A stretch of DNA of 64,000 nt from an uncultured Lachnospiraceae bacterium (GTDB lineage: Bacteria > Bacillota > Clostridia > Lachnospirales > Lachnospiraceae): the NCBI GenBank assembly GCA_910578345.1, contig CAJTRA010000012.1:1-64000 (forward strand), written 5' to 3'. Below are positions 8,166 through 15,726 of this stretch, one piece after another (position 1 is the first letter of the stretch; every line of letters starts with the position of its first letter). The notes under the pieces are model-generated. The model made no database searches, was not told the DNA's origin, and saw nothing but the letters and a program-made list of their open reading frames with translations. The translations under genes were made by a program, and so were the position numbers.

Positions 8166-9767
8166 ATGAAGAAGAAAACAGATCGGTTCGAGCAGGAATT
8201 ATTACATCTGGCAGAACAGGAAAAGATGATCGTTCCAGAGACAGTATACAGAAAAGTTGATGACACACTTGTCAGTTTATCGGCAGGACCCATTAGAAAG
8301 AAAATGACGTGGAAAAAAGCGGTGCTTCTGGCAGCAGTTCTGACGGCTATGTGTTCCGTGACGGTGACAGCGGCGGTAGGCGCGCTGCAAAGACGCATGG
8401 AGGCCATGAATCAGAAGGAAATAGCGGACTATTTTGTCCAGATCTATACCAGTAAACTTGGCGCGGATAATTACAATCGCCCCATGAAAGAAGAGGAGCG
8501 GAATCGGATGGCACAGCTTCGTGTTTCCTATGAGCAGGAAGCGGTATTTCCGCAGAAAGCCCTCACGATGCTTTCCAGTCCGGATGCTTATAAGGGAAAA
8601 GGAGTCGGATTTTACAAGGAGACTTCGACGTTCTTTCTGCCGGAGAAGGACATGAGCGATGAAGAATTACTGCAGATTATTGATTTCGTGCACAGGCGGG
8701 ATTACAGCCTGCAGGTGATGAAAGATAAGATCACAGAGAGCGAGACTTCCTTTCTGATCGAAGAGATCACAGAGGATGAAGGAAAAGAAGAGAAAGAGAA
8801 GACAGGAGAAGAAGCGGTGCAGAGGATTCCCTATACGGGAAATCTGCCGATCCGAAAGATTGCCGCCGGACAGGACTGCATCTATCTGACCGGAAAAAAC
8901 AGTATTCATAGAATGGAAATTGGCAGCAGTGATTCCGAACGTTACTTTGATGATTTTGAAAATGACACTTATGTCAATGCGATGTACGAAGATAAAAAAG
9001 GCAATCTCTATCTTGCGGTGAACGAGCGTATTGAGGAGGGCGGCGATGTAGAAAAGGATGGCCTTGCGCAAGGAGAGAATGCCGGCAATGGCAGTGCGGG
9101 CGTTGTGACGATAGCAGGAGAAAAATATCGGTCAGCGCTCTGGATTCTGAACAGGACAAAAGAGGTGGTCAGAAAAATAGATCTGTCGTCTGGTCAGGCG
9201 CAGGCTTATGAAGGAATCGGTATGGTGACGCAACTTGTTGTGGATGCGCAGGGGTACATCTATCTGCGGGGGACAGGAATCGGAGATGCACTGTTGCTCG
9301 TATTGGACGGGCAGGGAGATTATGTGAAAAGGATCACATCGGATCTTTATGACTGCCATGCACTGGGAGGCCTCGGTGTCGGCCGGGATGGCAGAATCTA
9401 TACCCAGATACAGGATCGGGACAGGATGGGGATCGCCTCTGTCGATCTGGCCGAAGGGGCTTTGGATGAGATCTATATGGATATCGTGCCGGAGGGAACG
9501 ATCATGCTGGACCTGATCGCCCCTGGTTCTGATACGGACTTTGTATTCTGGGGATATGACGGTATTTTCACCTATGATCTGGGCGCAGAAAGTGCAGTCA
9601 ATATTCTGCCGGCTTATGAGGCGCCCTGTGATTGGGAAGGCGTCATGTACTGCGCGCTTCCTGACGGCAGAATTGTATTTGCTGACGCTGCGCAGTACCG
9701 GCAGGAGGGCACGGAGATGCAGAGCATTCCAGAGCAGATCTGTTTCTACTATGTGCCAGGCCGTTGA
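8166..9767 (+). CDS. Membrane-anchored putative anti-sigma factor with large extracytoplasmic domain
   Basis: 533 residues from ATG 8166, preceded by AAGGAGGT (8148-8155). An in-frame ATG at 8097 overlaps the sigma gene by 4 bases but lacks a site. Residues 1-48 are a charged cytoplasmic segment and about 50-73 a single membrane helix (KKAVLLAAVLTAMCSVTVTA). The rest is outside. About 90-190 is helical and polar, then an acidic Glu/Lys linker. About 225-525 has repeated short strands ending in patterns such as GNLYLAV, GYIYLRG and GRIYTQI spaced like beta-propeller blades. Its position after an ECF sigma gene suggests an anti-sigma factor. No zinc-finger HxxxCxxC motif is present, so the inhibitory contact would be of another type. 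Confidence 0.7.
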   Translation: MKKKTDRFEQELLHLAEQEKMIVPETVYRKVDDTLVSLSAGPIRKKMTWKKAVLLAAVLTAMCSVTVTAAVGALQRRMEAMNQKEIADYFVQIYTSKLGADNYNRPMKEEERNRMAQLRVSYEQEAVFPQKALTMLSSPDAYKGKGVGFYKETSTFFLPEKDMSDEELLQIIDFVHRRDYSLQVMKDKITESETSFLIEEITEDEGKEEKEKTGEEAVQRIPYTGNLPIRKIAAGQDCIYLTGKNSIHRMEIGSSDSERYFDDFENDTYVNAMYEDKKGNLYLAVNERIEEGGDVEKDGLAQGENAGNGSAGVVTIAGEKYRSALWILNRTKEVVRKIDLSSGQAQAYEGIGMVTQLVVDAQGYIYLRGTGIGDALLLVLDGQGDYVKRITSDLYDCHALGGLGVGRDGRIYTQIQDRDRMGIASVDLAEGALDEIYMDIVPEGTIMLDLIAPGSDTDFVFWGYDGIFTYDLGAESAVNILPAYEAPCDWEGVMYCALPDGRIVFADAAQYRQEGTEMQSIPEQICFYYVPGR

Positions 9768-9830
9768 CTGGTACTCCATAGCGGAGAAGAATTCCGTGGG
9801 CGGGCTGTCATGTCCGCCCTGCCGGAAAGG

Positions 9831-11207
9831 CTATATTTTGATCTGCGTCCACTTTCCTTTCTTAAACCGCGTAGATGCAAAGAGGAAGCGGGAGATCTGG
9901 TCCGCCAGGACGCCAAGCCAGATACCAACGATACCGAGACCAAACACATATCCGCCCAGATAGGAGCCGATGGTGCGGATGAAAGTAACGCTGATTGTGG
10001 AGGCGATGGCTGTGTAAAGCGTGTCTCCCGCACCGCGCAGACAGCCCATATAGACCACCTGGCTGATCTGGAAAGCAACCACGAAGATGATGACCCGCAT
10101 GATTCCTACGCCGATCGCGACAATATGCTCTTCCTGAAAGAAGAGCCCCATCATCGGCCGGGCACCGAAGAAATACAAGACGGCGAGACATACAGAAATG
10201 ATGCCGCCAAACATTCGGCAGATACTGCCAAACTCTTTCGCCATTTTTTCATCATTTGCACCAAGACTCCGCCCGATCAGGGCGACGGCAGCGGACTGCA
10301 GGCCGTCTCCGAAGGAGAAGGAAAGTCCCATGATATTCATGCCTACCTGATGCGCCGCCATCGCATCGGTTCCCTGGTGGGCGGCCATGATCGCCGTCAT
10401 CATGAAGCCGATCCTCATGAGGAGCTGTTCAAAGAAAACGCTGTACCCTACATGGATCAGATTATGTAAGGACCTTGCGGCCGGCCAGACTTTGTTCTGC
10501 AGAATATAAGGCAGGCTGATGAAACCGCCGGGATTTAAGATAGAAAGAACACTCATGACAGAGGCCACCACCGTACCGAGAACAGTTGCCAGGGCAGCGC
10601 CATGGATCCCAAGAGCCGGAAAGCCAAGGTGTCCATTGATCAGCAGATAGTTGAAAATAATATTTATGGTATTGGAGGTCACGTTAGTACGCATCGTGAT
10701 CTTCGTGTTTCCGGCGCCTCTCTGTGCCGAGTTGATTCCCATCTGGATACAGTTGAAGATCATACCGCCCATGATGATACGGAAATAAGCTACCGCGCTG
10801 TCATGCGTTTCCGGTGTGGAACCGCACATCCGTATAATCGGGCCTGCAAAAGTCACGAACAGGATGCTGAGGAGAATCGCGGCTATAACGATAAAGACGA
10901 TGGCAGTGCTGAGGATCCGGTTGGCTTCCTCAGGCTTCTCCTCTCCGCGGCGTCTGGCAACCAGAGCGGAGATTGCCACATTCAGGGCAAAGAACAGAGA
11001 CAGCCCTATAAATTTGGGCTGCGTCGTGAGGCCGACGGCGGCCACGGCGTAGGAGCCAAGAGAACTTACCATCAGAGAGTCCACCAGTCCTGCAAAAGCG
11101 GTAAAGAAAGACTCTATAATGGAAGGCCATGCCATATTGAAGGTGATACGGATATTGTCCCGGTTGTACTTTGGTTGTTTTTCCTGCGATGTGATCGAAG
11201 CTGCCAT
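9831..11207 (-). CDS. MATE-family multidrug/toxin efflux transporter (1 of 3)
   Basis: 458-residue protein with about twelve membrane segments in two repeated halves. MATE-type landmarks are MAWPSIIESFFTAFAGLVDS at the start of TM1 and GINSAQRGAGNT- and GCLRGAGDT-like loops in each half. MATE proteins export cationic compounds using Na+ or H+ gradients. The gene faces the sigma factor operon, ending 64 bases from it; a GGGCGG/CCGCCC hairpin (9797-9818) lies between them. Upstream (11208-11665) is a long non-coding stretch. Substrate unknown. The two other MATE genes in the window (17993, 24968) are clearly different paralogues. Confidence 0.9.
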   Translation of the reverse strand: MAASITSQEKQPKYNRDNIRITFNMAWPSIIESFFTAFAGLVDSLMVSSLGSYAVAAVGLTTQPKFIGLSLFFALNVAISALVARRRGEEKPEEANRILSTAIVFIVIAAILLSILFVTFAGPIIRMCGSTPETHDSAVAYFRIIMGGMIFNCIQMGINSAQRGAGNTKITMRTNVTSNTINIIFNYLLINGHLGFPALGIHGAALATVLGTVVASVMSVLSILNPGGFISLPYILQNKVWPAARSLHNLIHVGYSVFFEQLLMRIGFMMTAIMAAHQGTDAMAAHQVGMNIMGLSFSFGDGLQSAAVALIGRSLGANDEKMAKEFGSICRMFGGIISVCLAVLYFFGARPMMGLFFQEEHIVAIGVGIMRVIIFVVAFQISQVVYMGCLRGAGDTLYTAIASTISVTFIRTIGSYLGGYVFGLGIVGIWLGVLADQISRFLFASTRFKKGKWTQIKI

Positions 11208-11375
11208 GATTATTTTCCTGCCTGTTCTTCAAAATACTTTGCAGCGAATAAAAAATTTCTGGAGTTGACGATGTAGTATAAGATAAATTGCAACATGACA
11301 TGTATGTCATAACTGGAGCCAGACGCTTATTACTCGCTGGAAGATTTATCAATAAGTGTGCAAAGCGAATCTCGC

Positions 11376-11399
11376 AAACGAGCCTTGCTCGTTTTTTTA
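11376..11399 (+). terminator. Orphan rho-independent terminator
   Basis: AAACGAGC (11376-11383), loop CTT, GCTCGTTT (11387-11394), then more T. The stem is perfect over 8 bp. No gene precedes it on the plus strand, which suggests a short untranslated RNA or read-through control. Confidence 0.65.
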
Positions 11400-11538
11400 T
11401 TATATTTCAAGAAATTGTTTCTTTCAACATACAATTTGTTATTTGTTACCATAGATCTTCCACAGGATCCGTATTCTGGGCTTTTCATTTTATATGTAAT
11501 CACGATGAGAGATATGTGCTGGTGCTCGAAAAATACTA

Positions 11539-11567
11539 TTTACTTTAGTATGCTAATGTGATAAAAT
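11539..11567 (+). promoter_or_regulatory. Promoter of the second amino-acid ABC operon
   Basis: TTTACT (11539-11544), 17-base spacer, TAAAAT (11562-11567), about 100 bases before the binding-protein gene. Confidence 0.55.
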
Positions 11568-11665
11568 ACAACTCGGACTTGCGGAATGGCGAAAAAGCAA
11601 TGTCGCAGACAAAGGACATGCGATGCTCGCTAAATAGAAATCCGCAGACCTGAAGGAGGAGTATG

Positions 11666-12589
11666 ATGAAAAAGAAATTTGCACTTATGCTGGCAGTCTC
11701 CATGACAGTCGGCGCAGTACTTACAGGATGCGGCAATGCATCTGGTGATGCAGCGCCCGCAGATGCTGCAGAGACGGCTGAAACACAAGAGGAAGCAACA
11801 GCCGATACAGAAGAAAAGGATACTGCAGAAGGTGATGTGGAAGCAGGAGAGACAGAGGAAGCTGCTGCAGGAGAAACGGAGGGTTCTGATCTTGTGTACG
11901 CAGTGGAGGCAGGCTCTGCCGGAGAAGCGGCGGCACAGGAGAATGGTTTTCAGACGAATGTGGTGGCATCTCAGGCGGATGCACTGATGGAAGTTGCGGC
12001 AGGCACATCTGACGCAGCGATTATCGATCTGCTGATGGCCGGCGCTATGATCGGGGAGGGTACGAGTTATCCGAATCTCACGCACACAACAGAACTGACA
12101 ACAGAAGAATATGGAGTTGGATGCCGCAAAGGTTCTGATCTGGCATCTTTTATCAACGCTGCCATGGGAGAAGCCTATGCGGATGGAACAATGCAGGATC
12201 TGGCCGTTACCTACGGTGTGCAGGAAGCGCTGGTCGAGCAGCCCGCATCTGAATTTACCGAAGCAGAGTCGGACAGTGACGTAGCTTATATTAAGGATAA
12301 AGGCACGCTGATCGTTGGCATCACAGAATTTGAGCCGATGGATTATAAGGATGAAGCCGGCGTATGGATCGGATTTGATGCTGATATGGCGCGCGTGGTG
12401 GCCGAGAAGCTGGGAGTAGAGGCAGAATTTGTGGTGATCGATTGGGATAACAAGATCATGGAGCTGGAATCTAAGAATATTGATGTTGTGTGGAACGGCA
12501 TGACATTGACGGCAGAGACGACAGCGGCGATGGAATGCACGAACGCATACTGCAATAATGCGCAGGTTGTTGTAGTTCCTTCTAATTAG
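11666..12589 (+). CDS. Circularly permuted amino-acid ABC substrate-binding lipoprotein
   Basis: 307 residues from ATG 11666 (AAGGAGGA 5 bases upstream; ATG 11663 is too close). The signal ends in LTGC, Cys22, followed by an acidic Ala/Glu linker to about residue 75. What follows is family 3 binding protein in swapped order. Residues about 77-189 match the second half of a normal protein: lobe 2 from AVEAGSAGE, then lobe 1b with EEYGVGCRKGSDL and YADGTMQDLAVTYG. A 17-residue linker leads to residues about 206-307, which match the normal first half: YIKDKGTLIVGITEFEPMDY, VWNGMTLTAE and, at the very end, the hinge strand NNAQVVVV. In the paralogue at 2473 these blocks are in the opposite order. 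Both lobes appear complete, so the fold could survive with one covalent hinge strand instead of two. Permease and ATPase genes follow, so it probably works. Confidence 0.88.
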   Translation: MKKKFALMLAVSMTVGAVLTGCGNASGDAAPADAAETAETQEEATADTEEKDTAEGDVEAGETEEAAAGETEGSDLVYAVEAGSAGEAAAQENGFQTNVVASQADALMEVAAGTSDAAIIDLLMAGAMIGEGTSYPNLTHTTELTTEEYGVGCRKGSDLASFINAAMGEAYADGTMQDLAVTYGVQEALVEQPASEFTEAESDSDVAYIKDKGTLIVGITEFEPMDYKDEAGVWIGFDADMARVVAEKLGVEAEFVVIDWDNKIMELESKNIDVVWNGMTLTAETTAAMECTNAYCNNAQVVVVPSN

Positions 12590-12705
12590 TAGAAAGGCGT
12601 TCGGGTCGAAATACGATTGTTTGAACGACTTTAAAAGACTGTTGTACAGGCATGCTGACCTGGAAGAGGGCGGATGGATAAGATGCTTGCGAAGGAGAAC
12701 GGGAT

Positions 12706-13362
12706 ATGTTTTGGAGTGTAACACAATCATTGCTGGACGGTTTGTTGACGACGTTTCAGATTTTTATCTTTACGCTGTTGTTTTCTCTGCCGTTTGGGCT
12801 TGTGCTGGCGTTTGGCTCTATGAGCAGATGGCGGCCGCTGCGCTATCTGATCCAGGTTTTGGTATGGATCATTCGCGGTACGCCGCTTATGCTGCAGCTT
12901 ATCATTATCTTCTATGGACCGGGATTGTGGCTTGGACACAATATCTGGAGCGGCAATGAGAGTGGACGGATCACAGCTACGGTTGTGGCGTTCAGTCTCA
13001 ACTATGCCTGTTACTTTTCCGTGATCTTCCGGGGAGGCATCGAGGGCGTTCCGGCAGGACAGAGAGAGGCCGGGGAAGTGCTGGGGATGACGAAAAGTCA
13101 GATCTTCTTCCAGGTAACGCTTCTGCAGATGGTGAAACGCGTGGTGCCGCCGATGTCTAATGAGGTCATTACACTGGTCAAAGACACTTCGCTGGCGCGT
13201 ATGATTGCGGCGTATGAGTTGACGTTTGCGGGCTATTCTTTTATGAAAAGTAATGGTCTGACATGGCCGTTGTTCTATACAGGCGTGTTCTATTTGATCT
13301 TTGTCGGTTTGCTGACGCTTCTGTTTCACTATATTGAGCGGCGGCTGGATTATTTTCGCTGA
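12706..13362 (+). CDS. Polar amino-acid ABC transporter permease
   Basis: 218-residue permease for the importer whose receptor is the permuted protein at 11666. It has about five membrane segments, an RGTPLMLQL motif near residue 65 and the EAA loop EAGEVLGMTKSQIFFQVTLLQ-like around residue 125 (REAGEVLGM), then SNEVITLVKDTSLA, which is typical of the family. AAGGAGAACGGGAT precedes the ATG. The gap of 116 bases after the binding-protein gene contains no terminator. The ATPase gene follows after 188 bases containing two hairpins. Confidence 0.9.
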   Translation: MFWSVTQSLLDGLLTTFQIFIFTLLFSLPFGLVLAFGSMSRWRPLRYLIQVLVWIIRGTPLMLQLIIIFYGPGLWLGHNIWSGNESGRITATVVAFSLNYACYFSVIFRGGIEGVPAGQREAGEVLGMTKSQIFFQVTLLQMVKRVVPPMSNEVITLVKDTSLARMIAAYELTFAGYSFMKSNGLTWPLFYTGVFYLIFVGLLTLLFHYIERRLDYFR

Positions 13363-13394
13363 CAGGACATGCAGAAGACATGAAGAAGACATGA

Positions 13395-13435
13395 AGTTAT
13401 ACTAAGGCGTCAAAGAACGCCGCCTAAGTATAACT
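13395..13435 (+). repeat. 15-bp near-perfect inverted repeat inside the operon
   Basis: AGTTATACTAAGGCG (13395-13409) against CGCCTAAGTATAACT (13421-13435), one mismatch in 15, loop of 11. No U-tract follows, so it is not a classical terminator. It resembles a weaker element after the first binding-protein gene (3444-3467), sharing CTAAGGCG, AAGAA and CCGCC. Confidence 0.6.
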
Positions 13436-13447
13436 AGGTCATGTCTG

Positions 13448-13474
13448 GGAGAATGCGAAGAGCACGCATTCTCC
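13448..13474 (+). repeat. Second hairpin between permease and ATPase
   Basis: GGAGAATGCG (13448-13457) and CGCATTCTCC (13465-13474) pair perfectly around a 7-base loop, 12 bases after the previous inverted repeat. No U-tract. Tandem hairpins here could attenuate or stabilise the mRNA upstream of the ATPase gene. Confidence 0.6.
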
Positions 13475-13550
13475 GTGATAGAGGAAGGGCAGTGGAATAG
13501 GAAAGGCAGAAGCGAGGGCAGTTAGGGAGAATACGAGAGGTGCAGGGAAT

Positions 13551-14336
13551 ATGGCGATCTTGGAAGTGAGAAATATTGAGAAACAGTTTGACGACACTAT
13601 GGTACTGCGGGATGTCAGTTTTACGTTGGAAGAGGGGAATGCCCTGGCGATTATTGGGTCTTCGGGTTCTGGGAAGACCACGTTGCTGCGGTGTCTGAAT
13701 TTCCTGGAAACGCCGGATCAAGGATCGATTGCGGTCAAAGGAGAGACACTGTTTGATGCGGCTTTACCCCGGAAAGAGCAGGAGAAGGGGCTTCGGACGA
13801 AACGGCTGCATTTTGGGATGGTGTTCCAGTCGTTCCATCTTTTTCCGCAGTATACTGCCCTGGAAAATGTTACCTTGTCTGAGAAACTGCTGGCGAAAGA
13901 GCGGCCGGATTTCAAACAGCATAAGAAAGAAATCTATGCCCGGATCGAAGCGCATGGGGAGGAACTGCTTAAGCAGATGGGGCTGGCAGGCAGGATGGGA
14001 CACTACCCGCATCAGTTGTCCGGCGGGCAGCAGCAGAGGGTAGCGATTGCAAGAGCGCTGGCGCTTCAGCCGGATATCCTTTGCTTTGATGAACCGACTT
14101 CGGCCCTGGATCCTGAATTGACGGGCGAGGTGCTGAAAGTTATCCGCGGACTTGCGGATCAGAAGACGACGATGATCATTGTCACACATGAGATGGCTTT
14201 TGCAAGAGATGTTTCCGACCAGCTCATCTTCATGGATGAGGGTGTGATCGTGGAGCAGGGGGATCCGAAACAGGTCATCGATCATCCGAAGGAAGAAAGG
14301 ACAAGGCAGTTTTTGACGCGGTATGCGCAAGGATAA
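13551..14336 (+). CDS. Polar amino-acid ABC transporter ATP-binding protein
   Basis: 261-residue ATPase completing the second amino-acid importer. Walker A GSSGSGKTT (about 36-44), Q-loop VFQSFHLFPQY, signature LSGGQQQRVAIARAL, Walker B LCFDEPTSALDPE, H-loop VTHEMAFARD. Between Walker A and the Q-loop there is an insertion of about 15 residues (ALPRKEQEKGLRTKR) and another before the signature, so it is longer than the ATPase at 1609. The start ATG 13551 follows GGTGCAGGGAAT, a modest site. A terminator at 14358 ends the operon. Confidence 0.92.
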   Translation: MAILEVRNIEKQFDDTMVLRDVSFTLEEGNALAIIGSSGSGKTTLLRCLNFLETPDQGSIAVKGETLFDAALPRKEQEKGLRTKRLHFGMVFQSFHLFPQYTALENVTLSEKLLAKERPDFKQHKKEIYARIEAHGEELLKQMGLAGRMGHYPHQLSGGQQQRVAIARALALQPDILCFDEPTSALDPELTGEVLKVIRGLADQKTTMIIVTHEMAFARDVSDQLIFMDEGVIVEQGDPKQVIDHPKEERTRQFLTRYAQG

Positions 14337-14357
14337 ATAGGATAGAGCGTTAGAGAG

Positions 14358-14387
14358 ACGGTGTAGTGTGGGCTATGCCGTTTTTTT
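14358..14387 (+). terminator. Terminator of the second amino-acid ABC operon
   Basis: ACGGTGTA (14358-14365) pairs with TATGCCGT (14374-14381) using two G-U pairs, followed by seven T. Confidence 0.7.
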
Positions 14388-14432
14388 GTCTCATGGGAAA
14401 GTACGTCCTATGAGACAAAATGGAAAGTAGAC

Positions 14433-14461
14433 TTGACATTGCAAACAAATACAATTATACT
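14433..14461 (+). promoter_or_regulatory. Consensus sigma-A promoter of the XRE regulator operon
   Basis: TTGACA (14433-14438), 17-base spacer, TATACT (14456-14461). GGAAAGT half-sites overlap it upstream (14422-14428) and downstream. Confidence 0.85.
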
Positions 14462-14472
14462 AAACATAAGAT

Positions 14473-14488
14473 GGAAAGTAAACTTTCC
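14473..14488 (+). promoter_or_regulatory. Operator-like palindrome GGAAAGT-AA-ACTTTCC
   Basis: Perfect 7-base arms around AA, 12 bases downstream of the -10 box, with another GGAAAGT at 14422-14428 next to the -35. Placed for autorepression by the small XRE regulator encoded just after it. Binding is inferred. Confidence 0.6.
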
Positions 14489-14526
14489 ACAATTTTCAAG
14501 ATTGGTTGGCAGAGACGGGAACAGGC

Positions 14527-14763
14527 ATGAAGAATCATCTAGAGAAATTGCGCAAGGAGCGGGGGATTAATCAGGAAGAGCTGGCGGAGGCATTGGAGGT
14601 ATCGCGTCAGACCATTGGTTCTCTGGAAAATGGAAGGTATAACCCATCCATCCAGCTGGCGTTTAAGATCGCCAGGTATTTCCGGATGCGTATCGAGGAT
14701 ATTTTTATTTATGAAGAGAAGCAAGAGGATAGCATTGATTCAGACAGTAAGTTGGAGAGCTGA
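14527..14763 (+). CDS. Small XRE-family transcriptional regulator
   Basis: 78 residues, almost entirely a Cro/CI helix-turn-helix: LEKLRKERGINQEELAEALE, then VSRQTIGSLENGRYNPS and a helix IQLAFKIARYFRM. This is the YgzD/ImmR-like single-domain type. I start at ATG 14527; a TTG at 14506 is upstream but lacks a site. It is followed within 20 bases by a gene for a small membrane protein. This pairing (HTH plus small multi-pass protein) is common in Firmicutes, where the regulator controls its partner. The operator-like palindrome at 14473 fits autoregulation. Confidence 0.88.
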   Translation: MKNHLEKLRKERGINQEELAEALEVSRQTIGSLENGRYNPSIQLAFKIARYFRMRIEDIFIYEEKQEDSIDSDSKLES

Positions 14764-14782
14764 GCAGGAATGGGGGATCAAG

Positions 14783-15205
14783 ATGAGAAAGAATAAGTCG
14801 TTGGCGGCAGAGTTTATCATAGGTGTGATCGCAGCCTGTGCGGGGGCTGCCGTACAGATTGATTATTATGGGACGATGCTCTTTGCGATGGGATTTGGTC
14901 TGGCCTTAGGAGCGTTTGTGCAATTAGTCCGCATCTATTACTGGAGCAGACCAGAACGCCGGGAAGCGTATGAGGAGAAGCGGAAGGCAGAACGGATCGA
15001 CCGAATCGACGAGAGAAAGCAGTATATGCGGATGAGGGCGGCGCAGGTCAGTGCACAGATCATGTTGATTGTGCTGCTGCTTCTGGACTTCGTTCTGGCG
15101 CTGCTGCGCGTGGAGGCGTGGGTGATCAGCATGGTGGCAGTGTTGTTCCTTCTGTTTTGCGCTATGGATTATGCGGCGTACCGCGTTTTGGAAAAAAGGA
15201 TGTAG
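14783..15205 (+). CDS. Small multi-pass membrane protein, partner of the XRE regulator
   Basis: 140 residues. Membrane segments lie at about 8-24 and 29-48 and two more at about 92-113 and 114-133. Between them is a highly charged cytoplasmic loop rich in Arg, Glu and Lys (RPERREAYEEKRKAERIDRI). GGGGGATCAAG precedes ATG 14783. I do not recognise a named family with certainty; it has the look of the membrane proteins co-transcribed with small XRE regulators. Function unknown. Confidence 0.7.
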   Translation: MRKNKSLAAEFIIGVIAACAGAAVQIDYYGTMLFAMGFGLALGAFVQLVRIYYWSRPERREAYEEKRKAERIDRIDERKQYMRMRAAQVSAQIMLIVLLLLDFVLALLRVEAWVISMVAVLFLLFCAMDYAAYRVLEKRM

Positions 15206-15267
15206 CAGAATCTGCGGTTGGATCAAAAGCCGTCGGTGCATTACAAAGAGAAAGGTATGGCATAGCT

Positions 15268-15726
15268 ATGAAGGATCTGGATTGTTATGGGATAGAGGGA
15301 TTGACAGAAGAAGAGAGAGACAGAGCTTTCGCAAGTCTCCAGATCGCGGCATGGATGGGATTGATCCCGTCGCCTGCCATGGAGGCTGTCGAGGAGAGAC
15401 GCAGACAGAAGAATCAGGAGATTGAGAGGCGGCTTGCACAGGGAGAAGCAGTCTATGGACCAACCAGGTATACGCCGGCCATGTACCTGCAGTACGAACT
15501 GACTCGTTTTAAGTTAGCGTATACGGTATTTGCAGGAAAGAGTGTGGGCGGCTATGTCTGTCAGGAGATTACGGAAGAGCAGAAGAGAGCTTTCTATGAA
15601 GAAAACAGAGATCTGTTCACCAGATCTGCGGGGGACAGCTTCGCATACGGAGAAGTCAGCATGATCATCGAGAAGAGAATCAGGGAGCAGGAGTATGAGA
15701 ACATTATCCAGGATTTATTACGTTAG
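15268..15726 (+). CDS. Hypothetical protein, possibly related to PpiC-like helical proteins
   Basis: 152 residues from ATG 15268; the site in front is weak (AAAGG 14 bases upstream), so the start is uncertain. No signal peptide or membrane helix. The C-terminal half (EEQKRAFYEENRDLFTR, then EKRIREQEYENIIQDLL) recalls the helical arm around parvulin-type peptidyl-prolyl isomerases, but the isomerase domain itself is absent. Its last 32 bases overlap the start of the beta-helix gene, so the two are likely translated together. I cannot assign a function. Confidence 0.6.
   Translation: MKDLDCYGIEGLTEEERDRAFASLQIAAWMGLIPSPAMEAVEERRRQKNQEIERRLAQGEAVYGPTRYTPAMYLQYELTRFKLAYTVFAGKSVGGYVCQEITEEQKRAFYEENRDLFTRSAGDSFAYGEVSMIIEKRIREQEYENIIQDLLR

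Larger units (their letters stand above)
11208..11665. other. Intergenic stretch with palindrome, orphan terminator and promoter
   Basis: No convincing gene; ORFs across 11288-11561 have no ribosome site and run through a terminator. 11295-11310 is a palindrome with 7-base arms ATGACAT/ATGTCAT. 11376-11399 is a clean terminator hairpin with nothing annotated in front of it. 11539-11567 is the promoter of the second amino-acid ABC operon, followed by about 95 bases of leader. The layout up to 11399 could be a short transcript from near 11260, or a relic. Confidence 0.5.

Noticed and set aside
11288..11561. Two overlapping plus-strand ORFs of 67-86 codons
   Set aside because: They cross a strong terminator hairpin and have no ribosome site or sensible composition.
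11630..12730. 366-codon minus-strand ORF opposite the permuted binding protein
   Set aside because: Cys/His/Arg-rich antisense shadow with no family features; the plus frame has a signal peptide and conserved blocks.
13395..13474. Terminator splitting the second amino-acid ABC operon
   Set aside because: Stems are strong but no U-tract follows either hairpin, so complete termination is unlikely.
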